Shown: positions 49,647 through 62,590, numbered from the stretch's first letter. The stretch is DNA of 64,000 nucleotides from Halomonas heilongjiangensis (GCF_002879645.1 NZ_PNRE01000023.1:1-64000); one strand, 5' to 3'. Notes: generated by a model not told the origin, from the sequence alone. A program made the numbers and translations.

Positions 49647-50407
49647 TCGACGCCCCGCGCTCGCGGATCTATCGTGGCAGCCTGCGCCACCGGCGCTTCC
49701 TGCCGCGCCGGCATGCCTTCGCCTACGGGGTATGGATGGCCTGGCTCGACCTCGACGAGTTGCCCGAGCTGTTCGATGGCGTGCCCGGCTTCAGCGCCCG
49801 GCGCCCGGCCCTGGCCCGCTTCCGCCGCGAGGACTATCTCGCCCCCCACGACCGGCCACTCGATGACGCGGTGCGCGAGGAACTGGCGCGCCGGCTCGGC
49901 TTCGCCCCCGATGGGCGCATCTGCCTGCTCACCCAGTTGCGCACCCTGGGGGTCGGCTTCACCCCGCTCTCGCTCTATTACGCCTACGATGCCCACGGCG
50001 AGCTGTGCGCCGTGCTCGGCGAGGTGACCAACACCCCCTGGGGAGAACGCGCCCGCTACGCCTGCGCGGTGTCGCCGCACCGCCATGCCCACACCGCCGA
50101 GTTCGCCAAGACGCTGCACGTCTCGCCCTTCCACCCCATGGACATGAGCTACCGCTGGCGCTTCACCACCCCGGGCGAGCGGCTGGCGATGCACATGGAG
50201 ACCTGGCAGGCGGGGCAGCGCCACTTCGACGCCACCCTGACGCTCGAAGGCCGGCCGGCGACCCGCCGCGTGCTGCTCGCGACCCTGGCCCGCCAGCCCT
50301 GGATGAGCGCCAAGACCCTCGCCGGCATCCACTTCGAGGCGCTCCGGCTCTGGCTCAAGCGTGTGCCCGTCCATGACCACCCCCGTCGCGAGGAGACCTC
50401 GTCGTGA
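49643..50407 (+). CDS. DUF1365 family protein
   Basis: A 254-residue member of DUF1365, starting YRGSLRHRRFLPRRHAF and containing the family pattern HVSPFHPMDMSYRWRF. The biochemical function is unknown. The gene is almost always found between the FAD oxidoreductase and the cyclopropane-fatty-acid-synthase-type gene, as here, with overlaps ATGA and GTGA on its two sides, which implies a joint role in modifying membrane fatty acids. Confidence 0.9.
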   Translation: MIDAPRSRIYRGSLRHRRFLPRRHAFAYGVWMAWLDLDELPELFDGVPGFSARRPALARFRREDYLAPHDRPLDDAVREELARRLGFAPDGRICLLTQLRTLGVGFTPLSLYYAYDAHGELCAVLGEVTNTPWGERARYACAVSPHRHAHTAEFAKTLHVSPFHPMDMSYRWRFTTPGERLAMHMETWQAGQRHFDATLTLEGRPATRRVLLATLARQPWMSAKTLAGIHFEALRLWLKRVPVHDHPRREETSS

Positions 50408-51675
50408 ATACGCTTCGCTCCGCCACCCCAGCCCGCCCGGTCCCGGCCGATGCCGATCGCCCGACCCGCTGGCTGAAGCCGCGCCTGCTGGCCCGGCTCG
50501 ACCGCCTGGAGGGGGGTGACATCACCCTGATCGAGGGGCATCAGCGCCATCGCCTGGGCCAGGGCGGCGATCTCGCCGTGACCCTGGTGATACGCGACAG
50601 CCGGGTCTGGAAGCGTGTCGCGCTGGGCGGTACCGTGGGCGCCGCCGAGGCCTACATGGACGGCGACTGGGACGCCGATGACTTGGTGGCGCTGATCCGG
50701 CTGTTCGCGATCAACCTGGAGCGGGTCAACGGTGAGCTGGAGAACGGCACCGCCCGCCTGGGGCGCTGGCTGCTCGGCGCGCTGCACGCCCTGCAGCGCA
50801 ACACCCGCCAGGGGGCCCGCCGTCACATCGCGGCCCACTACGATATCGGCAACGACCTCTTCGCCACCTTCCTCGACCGGCAGCACTGGATGTACTCCAG
50901 CGCGGTCTTCCCCCACCCCGAGGCCAGCCTGGAGGAGGCCTCGACCCACAAGCTCGAGCTGATGCTCGACCGGCTCGACGTGCACCCCGGCCACCACCTG
51001 CTGGAGATCGGCACCGGCTGGGGCGGGCTGGCCATCCACGCGGCGAAGACCCGGGGTTGCCGGGTCACCACCACCACCATCTCCGAGGCGCAGTACGCCC
51101 ACACCGCCCGGCGCATCGAGGCCGAGGGCCTGGGCGAACGGATCACCCTGCTTCGCCAGGACTACCGGGAGCTCACGGGGCGCTACGACCGGCTGATCTC
51201 GGTGGAGATGATCGAGGCGGTGGGCCATCACTACCTGGATACCTACCTGGCGACCCTCGACCGGCTGCTCGGCGACGACGGCCTGGCCATGCTGCAGGCC
51301 ATCACCATCCGCGACCAGCGCTTCGAGGCGGCCAAGCGCGAGATGGACTTCATCAAGCGCTACATCTTCCCCGGTGGCTTCCTGCCCTCGCACCGCGCCA
51401 TCCTCGACGGCCTGGCCCGGCGCACTTCGCTCAACGTGCTGGCGCTGGACGAGATCGGCCTGCACTACGCCCGCACCCTGCGCGAGTGGCGCCACCGCTT
51501 CGAGGCCAACCTGGAGACCGTACGCAGGCTCGGCTACGACGAGCGTTTCATCCGCATGTGGCGCTACTATCTCTGCTACTGCGAGGGGGGCTTCCTCGAG
51601 CGCACCATCGGCACCTGCCACCTGCTGCTGGCCAAGCCCGGCGCACGACCGGCCCCGCAGACCGGGGCCGTGTGA
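50404..51675 (+). CDS. Cyclopropane-fatty-acid-synthase family methyltransferase
   Basis: A 423-residue SAM-dependent enzyme. It has an N-terminal lipid-binding domain (about 1-110), then RRHIAAHYDIGNDLFATFLD, SAM motif LEIGTGWGGLAIHAA, SVEMIEAVGHHYLDTYL and the catalytic Cys region YYLCYCEGGFLERTIG. Family members add a methylene bridge or methyl group to unsaturated acyl chains of phospholipids. The cluster context (FAD oxidoreductase plus DUF1365, photolyase, MerR) resembles loci for light- or singlet-oxygen-induced fatty acid modification, so the product may be a methylated or furan fatty acid. It starts with GTG at 50404, overlapping DUF1365. Confidence 0.9.
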   Translation: MNTLRSATPARPVPADADRPTRWLKPRLLARLDRLEGGDITLIEGHQRHRLGQGGDLAVTLVIRDSRVWKRVALGGTVGAAEAYMDGDWDADDLVALIRLFAINLERVNGELENGTARLGRWLLGALHALQRNTRQGARRHIAAHYDIGNDLFATFLDRQHWMYSSAVFPHPEASLEEASTHKLELMLDRLDVHPGHHLLEIGTGWGGLAIHAAKTRGCRVTTTTISEAQYAHTARRIEAEGLGERITLLRQDYRELTGRYDRLISVEMIEAVGHHYLDTYLATLDRLLGDDGLAMLQAITIRDQRFEAAKREMDFIKRYIFPGGFLPSHRAILDGLARRTSLNVLALDEIGLHYARTLREWRHRFEANLETVRRLGYDERFIRMWRYYLCYCEGGFLERTIGTCHLLLAKPGARPAPQTGAV

Positions 51676-51716
51676 CCGGCAGGGCCACCCCCGTCTGGCC
51701 ATCGCCGCGCCGGAGG

Positions 51717-53621
51717 CTAGGCGGTCGCTTCCGCCGCCACCCGGGCGCCGTCCGGCGAGCCTCCGGCCGACTCGTGCTCCTGCCACTGCGCCTCGAGCCG
51801 CTCCGCCGGCAGCGGACGGGCATAGAGGAAGCCCTGCACCAGGGAGCAGCCCGCCGCCCGCAGGAAGTCGCGCTGGGCGATCGTTTCCACCCCTTCGGCG
51901 ATCACCTCGAGCTCGAGCCCCCTCGCCATGGCCAGCACCGCGCCGACGATGGCCGCGTCGGCCCGATCGTCGGGCAGGGCCTTGATGAAGGCGCGGTCGA
52001 GCTTGAGCTTGTCCAGCGGCAGCTTCTTGAGGTAGCCCAGCGACGAATAGCCGGTGCCGAAGTCATCGATGGCGATGGGGTGGCCACGCTCGCGCAGCAC
52101 GCCGAGGCGCGGGGCGATATCGCCGGCCCGCTCGTCGAGCAGCACCGACTCGGTGATCTCCAGGCCGAGCCGTTCGGCCGATATGCCGTGCCTGGCGAGC
52201 CCGGCGGCCAGCGCCGATTCCAGCTCGCCCTGGAACATCTGCAGCGCCGAGACGTTGATCCACACCGGCACCTCGGGCATGCCGAGACGCCGCCAGCGCG
52301 CCAGTTGCGCCAGCGCCTGGTCGATCACCCAGTTGCCCAGCGAGGCCATCAGGCCGTGGCGCTCGGCCAGCGGGATGAAGTCCGCCGGCGAGATCATGCC
52401 GTCCCGCGGATGACGCCAGCGCAGCAGCGCCTCGAGGCCGACCAGGGCACCATCCGCCAGGTGATGCTGCCCCTGGTAGTGGAGCTCCAGTTGGGTGCCG
52501 GTGGCCAGCGCATGGCGCAGCTCGTTGACCAGCCCCAGCTGAGGGCTGTCCTGCATGTCCAGCGCCGGCCGGAAGCGCTGGCTGTGATTGCGCCCATGGC
52601 GCTTGGCGGCATAGAGCGCCGACTCCAGCCGCTGGAAGAGCACGCCGGACTCGCGGCCGTCCTCGGGCGCCCGGCAGCTGCCGATGGTCAGGCCGAAGCG
52701 CAGCGAGTGCCCCTCGATCTCGAAGGGCTCGCCCAGGTGGGCCTGGAGGCCGGCAATCCAGTTGTCATGGTCGTCGAAGGTGGTGGTGCGGATCACCATG
52801 AACTCGTCGCCACCGAGGCGGCCTACCACGCCGCCGGCCACGTGGCCGGCGAGCCGCTGGCCGAAGCGCGCCAGCAGGCGGTCACCCATCTCCACCCCCA
52901 GGCCGTCGTTGATCGACTTGAAGCCGTCGATGTCGATCAGCGCCATGTCCAGGCTCTCGCCGGCCCGCAGGTGGCGCAGCCGGGAGTCGAGCAGGTCATG
53001 CAGGCGGCGACGGTTGGGCAGGCCGGTGAGCGGATCCTCGAAGCCGATGCGACGCAGGTCCCGCTCCCGGGCCTTGTGCAGCGAGATGTCGGTGAACAGG
53101 CAGACGTGGTGAGTGATGCGCCCCTGCTCGTCGCTGACCGCCCGGACCCGCAGCCACTCGGGGTACTCGTCGCCATGCTTGCGCCGGTTCCAGATCTCCC
53201 CCTCCCAGCGCCCGGTACTGCGCAGGGTCTGCCAGTAGCGCTCGAAGAAGGCCTTGTCGTGGCGCGGGGCGGAAAGGGTGGTGGCGTTGCGGCCGCGCAC
53301 CTCCTCGGCGGTGTAGCCGGTGATGCGGGTGAAGGCGGGGTTGACCGCCTGGATGCGGTTGTCGGCGTCGGTGATGATCACCCCGTCCTCCGACAGCGCC
53401 AGGGCATCCTGGCCCAGCCGGGCACGCTGGTGCTCCAGGCGCACCTGTCGCCAGGCGTCCATCAGCCCCAGCGCCACCAGGGAGGCGGCCGCCAGGCGCA
53501 GGGCGACGCCGGGCAGCCAGATACTCGCCGACAGGGCGGCGAGGCCGGTCCAGAGCAGCGGGCGGTTGAGCGAGAAGGCTGGCCACATGGGGAAGACTCG
53601 GCTCGGGCGGGTGGATGGCAT
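51717..53621 (-). CDS. PAS-GGDEF-EAL cyclic-di-GMP signalling protein
   Basis: A 634-residue inner-membrane protein: two short hydrophobic segments near the N-terminus (about 20-57), a PAS domain (about 70-190), a GGDEF domain with intact RLGGDEF (about 195-355) and an EAL domain with EALLRWRHP and [13 protein letters not shown] (about 365-620). Both catalytic motifs look intact, so it could make or degrade c-di-GMP. The PAS motif reads GRNATTL; the photoactive Cys of LOV domains (GRNC) is absent. It converges on the methyltransferase gene and is divergent from fabA. Confidence 0.92.
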   Translation of the reverse strand: MPSTRPSRVFPMWPAFSLNRPLLWTGLAALSASIWLPGVALRLAAASLVALGLMDAWRQVRLEHQRARLGQDALALSEDGVIITDADNRIQAVNPAFTRITGYTAEEVRGRNATTLSAPRHDKAFFERYWQTLRSTGRWEGEIWNRRKHGDEYPEWLRVRAVSDEQGRITHHVCLFTDISLHKARERDLRRIGFEDPLTGLPNRRRLHDLLDSRLRHLRAGESLDMALIDIDGFKSINDGLGVEMGDRLLARFGQRLAGHVAGGVVGRLGGDEFMVIRTTTFDDHDNWIAGLQAHLGEPFEIEGHSLRFGLTIGSCRAPEDGRESGVLFQRLESALYAAKRHGRNHSQRFRPALDMQDSPQLGLVNELRHALATGTQLELHYQGQHHLADGALVGLEALLRWRHPRDGMISPADFIPLAERHGLMASLGNWVIDQALAQLARWRRLGMPEVPVWINVSALQMFQGELESALAAGLARHGISAERLGLEITESVLLDERAGDIAPRLGVLRERGHPIAIDDFGTGYSSLGYLKKLPLDKLKLDRAFIKALPDDRADAAIVGAVLAMARGLELEVIAEGVETIAQRDFLRAAGCSLVQGFLYARPLPAERLEAQWQEHESAGGSPDGARVAAEATA

Positions 53622-53820
53622 CGCGCCTGGCGCGGGCGGTATATTCGTACCACCCGATATCGGCCGCCGGCCGCATAACTGTAACCCGGCGAGGGCCGGC
53701 GAGTTTCAACGCCTGCGGCCCGGCGTGCATTCCCGGGCCACGGACAGTAGACTAGTCGGGCCGCTCGGCGGCAGCATGCCGTTCGCGGCATACAACAATG
53801 TCGACTCACGGAATGACTCA

Positions 53821-54336
53821 GTGACCAAGCAACACTCCTTTGATCGCGAAGAACTGCTGGCCTGCTCACGCGGCGAGCTGTTCGGCCCGGGCAACGCGCA
53901 GTTGCCGGCCCCCAACATGCTGATGCTCGACCGCATCACGCGCATCTACGAAGACGGCGGCGATCACGGCAAGGGCGAGCTGATCGCCGAGCTGGATATC
54001 CGTCCCGACCTGTGGTTCTTCGACTGCCACTTCCCCGGCGACCCGGTGATGCCCGGCTGCCTGGGCCTCGATGCCATGTGGCAGCTGGTCGGCTTCTATC
54101 TGGGCTGGCTGGGCCACCCGGGGCGTGGCCGGGCGCTGGGCTGCGGCGAGGTCAAGTTCACCGGCCAGATCCTTCCCGAAGCAGAGAAGGTCACCTACCG
54201 GATCAACATCAAGCGCATCATCACCCGGCGCTTGATCCTCGGCATGGCCGACGGCACCGTGTCCGTCGATGGCCGCGACATCTATCAGGCCAATGACCTG
54301 CGCGTCGGCCTGTTCACCTCCACCGCGAACTTCTGA
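53821..54336 (+). CDS. fabA: 3-hydroxydecanoyl-ACP dehydratase/isomerase
   Basis: Dehydrates 3-hydroxydecanoyl-ACP and isomerises the product to cis-3-decenoyl-ACP, the branch to unsaturated fatty acids. The 171 residues match the family length. The active-site His is in [11 protein letters not shown] and the Asp in LGLDAMWQL. The start is GTG at 53821 ([13 protein letters not shown] aligns with E. coli FabA); nearby ATGs are out of frame. It is followed 13 bp later by fabB. Confidence 0.97.
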   Translation: MTKQHSFDREELLACSRGELFGPGNAQLPAPNMLMLDRITRIYEDGGDHGKGELIAELDIRPDLWFFDCHFPGDPVMPGCLGLDAMWQLVGFYLGWLGHPGRGRALGCGEVKFTGQILPEAEKVTYRINIKRIITRRLILGMADGTVSVDGRDIYQANDLRVGLFTSTANF

Positions 54337-54349
54337 TCAGGAGGCTTCC

Positions 54350-55567
54350 ATGCGACGAGTGGTAGTCACCGGCCTGGGCATCGTGTCCTGCCTGGGCAAC
54401 GACCGGCAACAGGTTCTCGAGGCGCTCAAGGCGGGGCGTTCCGGCATTCGCTTCAAGGAGGAGTACGCCGAGCGCGGCTTTCGCAGCCAGGTGGCCGGCA
54501 GCGTCGACATCGACCTCGATGCCCTGATCGACCGCAAGCTGCGGCGTTTCATGGGCGACGCCGCGGCCTACGCCTATGTTGCCATGGCCCAGGCCATCGA
54601 GGACGCCGGCCTCACCCCGGAGCAGGTCTCCGATGAGCGCACCGGCCTGATCGCCGGCTCCGGCGGCGCCTCCAGCGCCAACCAGGTCGAAGCCGCCGAC
54701 GTGATGCGCGAGAAGGGCCTGCGCCGAGTCGGCCCCTACCGGGTCACCCGCACCATGGGCAGCACCGTCTCCGCCTGCCTGGCCACGCCGTTCAGGATCA
54801 AGGGCGTCAACTACTCGATCTCCTCGGCCTGCGCCACCTCGGCCCACTGCATCGGCAGCGCCATGGAGCAGATCCAGATGGGCAAGCAGGACGTGGTCTT
54901 CGCCGGTGGCGGCGAGGAGGAACACTGGACCCTGTCGTGCCTGTTCGACGCCATGGGGGCGTTGTCAACCCACTACAATGACACCCCCGACAAGGCCTCG
55001 CGGCCCTACGACAAGGCCCGCGACGGCTTCGTCATCGCCGGTGGCGGCGGCATGCTGGTGCTCGAGGAGCTCGAGCACGCGCGTGCCCGCGGCGCCAGGA
55101 TCTACGCCGAGGTGACCGGCTACGGCGCCACCTCCGACGGCCACGACATGGTCGCGCCCTCCGGCGAGGGTGCGTCACGCTGCATGCGTCAGGCGCTGGC
55201 CACCGTGGACGGCGAGATCGACTACATCAACACCCACGGCACCTCCACCCCGGTGGGCGATGTCGCCGAGCTCAAGGCGATCCGCGAGGTGTTCGGCGAC
55301 AGCACCCCGGCGATGAGTTCCACCAAGTCGCTGACCGGCCACTCCCTGGGGGCCACCGGCGTGCAGGAGGCGATCTACTCGCTGCTGATGATGGAGAACG
55401 ACTTCATCGCCGCCTCCGCCAACGTCGAGACCCTCGACGAGCAGGCCGACGGCTTCGACATCGTCACGACGCGACGCGACGGCGTGAAGGTCGAACGCGT
55501 GCTCTCCAACAGCTTCGGCTTCGGCGGCACCAACGCCTGCCTGGTGCTGGAGAAGTTCCGCGACTGA
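54350..55567 (+). CDS. fabB: 3-oxoacyl-ACP synthase I
   Basis: Condensing enzyme that elongates the unsaturated intermediates made by FabA. The 405 residues contain the catalytic Cys in [14 protein letters not shown], and His residues in [11 protein letters not shown] and [13 protein letters not shown]. The ATG at 54350 has an AGGAGG site. It forms the classical fabAB operon; its products are the substrates for the methyltransferase two genes away. Confidence 0.97.
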   Translation: MRRVVVTGLGIVSCLGNDRQQVLEALKAGRSGIRFKEEYAERGFRSQVAGSVDIDLDALIDRKLRRFMGDAAAYAYVAMAQAIEDAGLTPEQVSDERTGLIAGSGGASSANQVEAADVMREKGLRRVGPYRVTRTMGSTVSACLATPFRIKGVNYSISSACATSAHCIGSAMEQIQMGKQDVVFAGGGEEEHWTLSCLFDAMGALSTHYNDTPDKASRPYDKARDGFVIAGGGGMLVLEELEHARARGARIYAEVTGYGATSDGHDMVAPSGEGASRCMRQALATVDGEIDYINTHGTSTPVGDVAELKAIREVFGDSTPAMSSTKSLTGHSLGATGVQEAIYSLLMMENDFIAASANVETLDEQADGFDIVTTRRDGVKVERVLSNSFGFGGTNACLVLEKFRD

Positions 55568-55589
55568 CCCGGCGGAGCCGGGCCGATAC

Positions 55590-55619
55590 GCAAGAGGCGC
55601 CCCTTGGGGCGCCTCTTGC
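55590..55619 (+). terminator. Hairpin terminator between fabB and the acyltransferase
   Basis: A perfect 14-bp stem GCAAGAGGCGCCCC/GGGGCGCCTCTTGC with a TT loop between convergent genes. There is no U-tract, but the stem is very strong and symmetrical. Confidence 0.6.
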
Positions 55620-55644
55620 GTCGTGACCACCGGCGAGCGGTGCG

Positions 55645-56409
55645 TCAGGCCATCGGCTTCTCGGCCGCCGGGGCCGCTTCCGGCACCGGCGGCCGGGGCA
55701 CCTCGGAGATCTCCACGAGCCGCGCCTCGATCCACGCCTCCACCTCGACCAGCACCTCCTCGGGCGAGCGCCCGACGGTCTCGATGGGCTCGCCGATCAC
55801 CAGCGAGAGCCGCCCGGGGTTCTTCACCCAGTGCCTGCCCGGCCAGCGCTCGCCGGCATTGTGGGCCACCGGCACCACCGGCCTGCCCGCCCGACAGGCG
55901 ATCACCGCACCGCTCTTGTTGTAGCGCTTGCGGCTCCCCGGTGCCACCCGGGTGCCCTCGGGAAAGATCAGCACCGACAGCCCCTCCTCCAGGCGCGTCC
56001 TGCCCTGGCTGAGCACCTGTCGCATGGCCCGGGCCGGCTTCGAGCGATCCAGGGCGATGGGGTGCAGCAGGCGCAGCCCCCAGCCGAACAGTGGAATGTT
56101 GAGTAGCTCGCGCTTGAGCACCGTGCACACCGGCGGCTTGATCAGCTGCAGGTAGACCGTCTCCCATTCACACTGGTGATTGGCCAGGATCACGCAGGGC
56201 CCCTCGGGCAACCGCTCGCGCCCGCGAACGTCGTAGCGCACCCCGCAGGCGAGGCGGAACCAGGCGATGATGAAGTGGTTGTAGAGATTGAGCAGCCGGT
56301 AGCGCTTGGCCAGCGGCAGCAGGGGCGATACCGGCAGGAACAACACCCCGCAGACCAACATGGCCAGAAAATAACCGGCATAGAACAGCAGGCTACGCAG
56401 CACGTTCAT
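55645..56409 (-). CDS. 1-acyl-sn-glycerol-3-phosphate acyltransferase (PlsC-like)
   Basis: A 254-residue membrane acyltransferase that makes phosphatidate from lysophosphatidate. An N-terminal hydrophobic segment (about 5-30) precedes the active-site motif NHQCEWETV, which is H-x4-E instead of the usual H-x4-D; this variant is seen in a subclass of bacterial homologues. The glycerol-phosphate motif FPEGTRVAPG is intact. The C-terminus is Pro/Ala-rich. It starts two bases after the upstream gene ends. Confidence 0.88.
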   Translation of the reverse strand: MNVLRSLLFYAGYFLAMLVCGVLFLPVSPLLPLAKRYRLLNLYNHFIIAWFRLACGVRYDVRGRERLPEGPCVILANHQCEWETVYLQLIKPPVCTVLKRELLNIPLFGWGLRLLHPIALDRSKPARAMRQVLSQGRTRLEEGLSVLIFPEGTRVAPGSRKRYNKSGAVIACRAGRPVVPVAHNAGERWPGRHWVKNPGRLSLVIGEPIETVGRSPEEVLVEVEAWIEARLVEISEVPRPPVPEAAPAAEKPMA

Positions 56410-56411
56410 GG

Positions 56412-57299
56412 TCACTCCTCGACCTCCGCGTCGGAGCGGCTGCGGTCGTTGGCCCGGCACCAGGCATCCAGCATGCGCCCCAGCTCCAGCCGCCAGGGTT
56501 TCTGGTGCACGCCGAACACCGCCAGCACCCGACGACAGTTGAGCACCCGGCGCAACGGCTGGTCGTGGTGGTGGTGCAGCGCCTTGACGCCGCCCAGTTC
56601 GAGGCGCTCGCCACGGCCCTCCAGGCGGGTCGCCAACTGGGTGCGCACCATGGAGATGAAGGTGTAGGCGCTGACCGGCTCGGTACCGGCCAGGTGGTAG
56701 CTGCCCCAGGCACCGGCACCGCAGTGCTGCTGCTGGAGCATGCCGATCAACGCCATGGCCACGGCATCCGCCGAGGTCGGGCAGAAGGTCACGTCGGACT
56801 CGCCGCGCAGCTCTCCCCCCGCCACCAGGGTATCGATCAGCTCATTCAGCCAGGCGTTGCTGCCCTCCAGGGCGAACAGCGGCCCCAGCCGCACGATCAG
56901 GTGCCGCGGGTGCTCGGCGCGGATACGAGCGCCGGTGGCGACCAGCCGGCGCAGGCTCTCATCCCGCGGGGCGGGGATGACATGCTCGTCGATCGGCGCC
57001 TCGAAGCCATCCTGGTAGAGCTGGTCGGAGACGCACCACACCAGCGGCACGTCGGCCGCCAGACAGGCCTCCATGCACGCCTCCACCGCCTCGGCATGGG
57101 CGGTGACGGCGGCCGGCTCGGCACTGATCGGCCGCGCCAGGGGCGGAATCACCAGGGCATCGGGGGCGATCTCCTCGAGCCGCCCCGCGTCGAGCGCGAG
57201 GCCCACCTCGATGACCAGTTCGGTATCGCTACGTCGGCTGGCCTCCCGGACCAGCGCCAGGCTCAGGCAGTGGCCGGCATCGAGTATCAGCAGCTTCAC
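56412..57299 (-). CDS. RmlD-like sugar-nucleotide-binding / NAD(P)-binding protein
   Basis: A 295-residue protein of the NAD(P)-dependent epimerase/RmlD type, starting VKLLILDAGHCLSLAL; the nucleotide loop lacks the usual GxxGxxG and so may be degenerate. It has SNAWLNELIDTLVAGGEL and YHLAGTEPVSAYTF, which are RmlD-like. GTG at 57299 with AAGGAG is the best-supported start. The function is unknown. It is followed directly by the acyltransferase and lies just after ssb on the same strand. Confidence 0.72.
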   Translation of the reverse strand: MKLLILDAGHCLSLALVREASRRSDTELVIEVGLALDAGRLEEIAPDALVIPPLARPISAEPAAVTAHAEAVEACMEACLAADVPLVWCVSDQLYQDGFEAPIDEHVIPAPRDESLRRLVATGARIRAEHPRHLIVRLGPLFALEGSNAWLNELIDTLVAGGELRGESDVTFCPTSADAVAMALIGMLQQQHCGAGAWGSYHLAGTEPVSAYTFISMVRTQLATRLEGRGERLELGGVKALHHHHDQPLRRVLNCRRVLAVFGVHQKPWRLELGRMLDAWCRANDRSRSDAEVEE

Positions 57300-57348
57300 G
57301 GCGTCTCCTTCGGGTTCCAACGCCGCCCGGGCATCAGTTGCAGCTCAT

Positions 57349-57957
57349 TCAGAACGGGATCTCGTCGTCGAAGTCATCGAAGCTGCCCGGATCGGGAGCA
57401 CCATAGTTGCCGCCCTGCTGGCCGCCGCCCTGCTGGGGCGCCGGTGCCGGCTGCGGAGCCGGGCGCTGCTGGGGCTGGCCACCGCCGAAGCCGCCACCCT
57501 GCTGGGCCGCATTGCCGTAGCCGCCCTGGGGCGGCGGCTGCCCGCCCGGATAACCGCCGCCCTGCTGGGCCATGCCGCCGCCCTGCTGGGCCGTGCCGCC
57601 ACCCTGGAAGTCACCGCCGCTGCGGGAATCGAGCATCTGCATGTCGTTGGCGACGATCTCGGTGCTGTAGCGGTCCTGGCCGTCCTGGCCCTGCCACTTG
57701 CGGGTCTGCAGCCGCCCCTCGATGTAGATGCGCGCCCCTTTCTTGAGGTACTGCTGGGCAATCTCGGCGAGCTTGTTGAACATCACCACCGTGTGCCATT
57801 CGGTACGCTCCTGGCGCTGGCCGCTCTGGCGGTCCGTCCAGGTATCGGTGGTGGCGAGGCGCAGGTTGGCGACCGGATTGCCGGACGGCATGAAGCGAAC
57901 TTCCGGATCCTGCCCCAGGTTGCCGATGAGAATGACCTTGTTGACGCCGCGGGCCAT
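57349..57957 (-). CDS. ssb: Single-stranded DNA-binding protein
   Basis: Binds ssDNA as a tetramer in replication and repair. The 202 residues have an N-terminal OB fold (1-110, starting [19 protein letters not shown]), a long Gly/Gln/Pro-rich linker with AQQGGG repeats (about 115-190), and the acidic protein-interaction tail [10 protein letters not shown]. No LexA box was seen upstream. It is separated from uvrA by the MFS gene, the order seen in Pseudomonas. Confidence 0.96.
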   Translation of the reverse strand: MARGVNKVILIGNLGQDPEVRFMPSGNPVANLRLATTDTWTDRQSGQRQERTEWHTVVMFNKLAEIAQQYLKKGARIYIEGRLQTRKWQGQDGQDRYSTEIVANDMQMLDSRSGGDFQGGGTAQQGGGMAQQGGGYPGGQPPPQGGYGNAAQQGGGFGGGQPQQRPAPQPAPAPQQGGGQQGGNYGAPDPGSFDDFDDEIPF

Positions 57958-58038
57958 GTGGGACTCCTTGCTGTCGTGAATTCGTGATGCGGTGGAATGC
58001 GTGGCGCGAACGGCGCCCTGTGTCAGATCATACGCCGC

Positions 58039-59433
58039 TCAGGCGTCGCTGTGGCCCCTCCGTGACTCAATCAGCCGCGTCAGGGCCTCCTCGTCGAGGC
58101 GCTGGCGATCCACCTTGAGGTAGGCCAGCCGCTCCTCGGGCACCACCAGCACGTCCTCGACCCCGGCCACCTCGGCGAGATGCGCCATCAGCGTCTCCAG
58201 CGCGTCGCCATGGGGCTCGCCCTCCAGCGCCACCACCTCGCTGGAGAGGTGCCGGGGGGCCGTCATGCCGGCCATTAGCGCCAACCACACCAGGCCGAGC
58301 AGGGCACAACCGAGAAAGACCGCCGACAGCCCCCACTGCTGGGCCAGGAAACCGCCCAGCACCCCGCCCAGGAAGGCGCCGAGAAACTGGCTGGTGGAAT
58401 AGATGCCCATGGCGGTGCCCTTGGCCCCGGCCGGGGCCAGCTTGCTGAGCATCGAGGGCAGCGTGGCCTCGAGCAGGTTGAACGCGGTGAAGAACAGCAA
58501 CAACCAGCCGAACAGCCCCCACCACCCCGCGGCGAGCCCCGCCAGCCCGCCCAGGCTAAGGGTGATGGCAGCGATCGCCAGCAGGCACATGGCCTTCATG
58601 CGTCGCTGCTTCTCGGCGACGATCACCAGCGGCACCATGAAGGCGAAGGCCAGCACCATGATCCCCAGGTAGGTCAGCCCATGGCGCTCGAGGGCGATGC
58701 CCGCCTCCAGCAACCGGAAGGGCACGGCGACGAAGATCGCCATCAGGATCAGGTGCAGGGCGAAGATCGACAGGTCCATCCGCCACAGGTCGCTGCGGGC
58801 GACGATCGCCCGCCACTGGTCACGGTCGAGCCCCACGTCGCGGTGGCGCAACCGGCGTGGCGCCGGCGGTACCAGCTTCCACAGCACCACCAGCCCGAGG
58901 ACGGCGAGCAGCGCGGTGAACCAGAACACCGCCGACAACCCCTGCCACGACGCCAGCCAGGGCCCGAGCACCATGGCCACGGCGAAGGCCACGCCGATCG
59001 ACAGGCCGATGGTCGCCATGGCCGCGGTGCGGATCTGCTCGCGGGTCTGATCGGCGAGCAATGCCATGATCGCCGCGGCCACCGCCCCGCTGCCCTGCAG
59101 GCAGCGCCCCAGCACCACCCCGCCGATGCTGTCCGCCTGGGCAGCGACCACGCTGCCGAGCAGGAACAGCAGCAGCCCGGCGGCGATCACCGGCTTGCGA
59201 CCGAGGCGATCGGAGAGCAGGCCGAAGGGAATCTGCAACACCGCCTGGGTCAGCCCGTAGATACCCAGCGCCAGGCCCACCAGCAGTGGCGTGGCGCCGG
59301 CCAGGTCGTCGGCATACAGCGCCAGGACCGGCAACACCATGAACAGCCCCAGCATGCGCGTGGCATAGAGGCCGGCTAGGCCGGCGATGGCGCGCCGTTC
59401 GGTGGCTAACAGCAGTCCAGTGACCTTTCGCAT
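58039..59433 (-). CDS. YajR-like MFS transporter with C-terminal YAM domain
   Basis: A 464-residue major facilitator protein with 12 hydrophobic segments and motif [17 protein letters not shown]. After the last segment there is a soluble ferredoxin-like domain of about 65 residues ([20 protein letters not shown]...), as in E. coli YajR. The substrate is unknown; drug efflux is often proposed. The start at 59433 ([15 protein letters not shown]) is chosen because upstream residues are not family-like. It is divergent from uvrA. Confidence 0.88.
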   Translation of the reverse strand: MRKVTGLLLATERRAIAGLAGLYATRMLGLFMVLPVLALYADDLAGATPLLVGLALGIYGLTQAVLQIPFGLLSDRLGRKPVIAAGLLLFLLGSVVAAQADSIGGVVLGRCLQGSGAVAAAIMALLADQTREQIRTAAMATIGLSIGVAFAVAMVLGPWLASWQGLSAVFWFTALLAVLGLVVLWKLVPPAPRRLRHRDVGLDRDQWRAIVARSDLWRMDLSIFALHLILMAIFVAVPFRLLEAGIALERHGLTYLGIMVLAFAFMVPLVIVAEKQRRMKAMCLLAIAAITLSLGGLAGLAAGWWGLFGWLLLFFTAFNLLEATLPSMLSKLAPAGAKGTAMGIYSTSQFLGAFLGGVLGGFLAQQWGLSAVFLGCALLGLVWLALMAGMTAPRHLSSEVVALEGEPHGDALETLMAHLAEVAGVEDVLVVPEERLAYLKVDRQRLDEEALTRLIESRRGHSDA

Positions 59434-59536
59434 AGGGTTTTCGGCATTCCGTGAGCGGGCATCGTCTACCCGTTGGTGGACCGCACATTCTAGCGGCTCG
59501 CCGCCCCCCAGGGAAAGCCGCTCGCCGGCAACGCTT

Positions 59537-59566
59537 TTGCCGGTGATGCGGCGGTGGACGTATAAT
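59537..59566 (+). promoter_or_regulatory. Sigma70 promoter of uvrA
   Basis: TTGCCG, 18-nt spacer, perfect TATAAT, 31 bp before the uvrA start. No LexA-type CTGT-N8-ACAG box is visible in the 163-bp intergenic region. Confidence 0.7.
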
Positions 59567-59596
59567 CGAGCCTTTGCCGTGCGTCTCGAGGTGGGA

Positions 59597-62458
<2,862 letters not shown>

Positions 62459-62496
62459 CTGCGCGCGGCGCTCGCCAACGCCGGTGCAGGCCGGCG

Positions 62497-62590
62497 CTTG
62501 GCGCGTGCAAAAGCGAACCTCATTCTTCAAGGATGAAGAATGGAGCGCCCAGGGAGGGGTTCACAGCGTGTGAGCGTTGCACGCACCAAG
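62497..62590. repeat. Core-and-arms intergenic element, copy 2
   Basis: Inverted arms CTTGGCGCGTGCAA (62497-62510) and TTGCACGCACCAAG (62577-62590; 13 of 14 pair) flank a hairpin CATTCTT...AAGAATG around GGATG and the same 19-base core GCGCCCAGGGAGGGGTTCA (62545-62563) found at 31270-31288. It lies between uvrA and the rplQ terminator. Confidence 0.65.

Noticed and set aside
53000-53420. PAS domain of the GGDEF-EAL protein as a LOV blue-light sensor for the nearby regulon
   Set aside because: The motif is GRNATTL; the flavin-adduct Cys of GRNCRFLQ-type LOV domains is missing, so this PAS is not expected to be a LOV photosensor.
56412-57320. TTG start (57320) for the RmlD-like gene
   Set aside because: GTG at 57299 has AAGGAG at good spacing and places the first beta strand (KLLILDAG) at the N-terminus.
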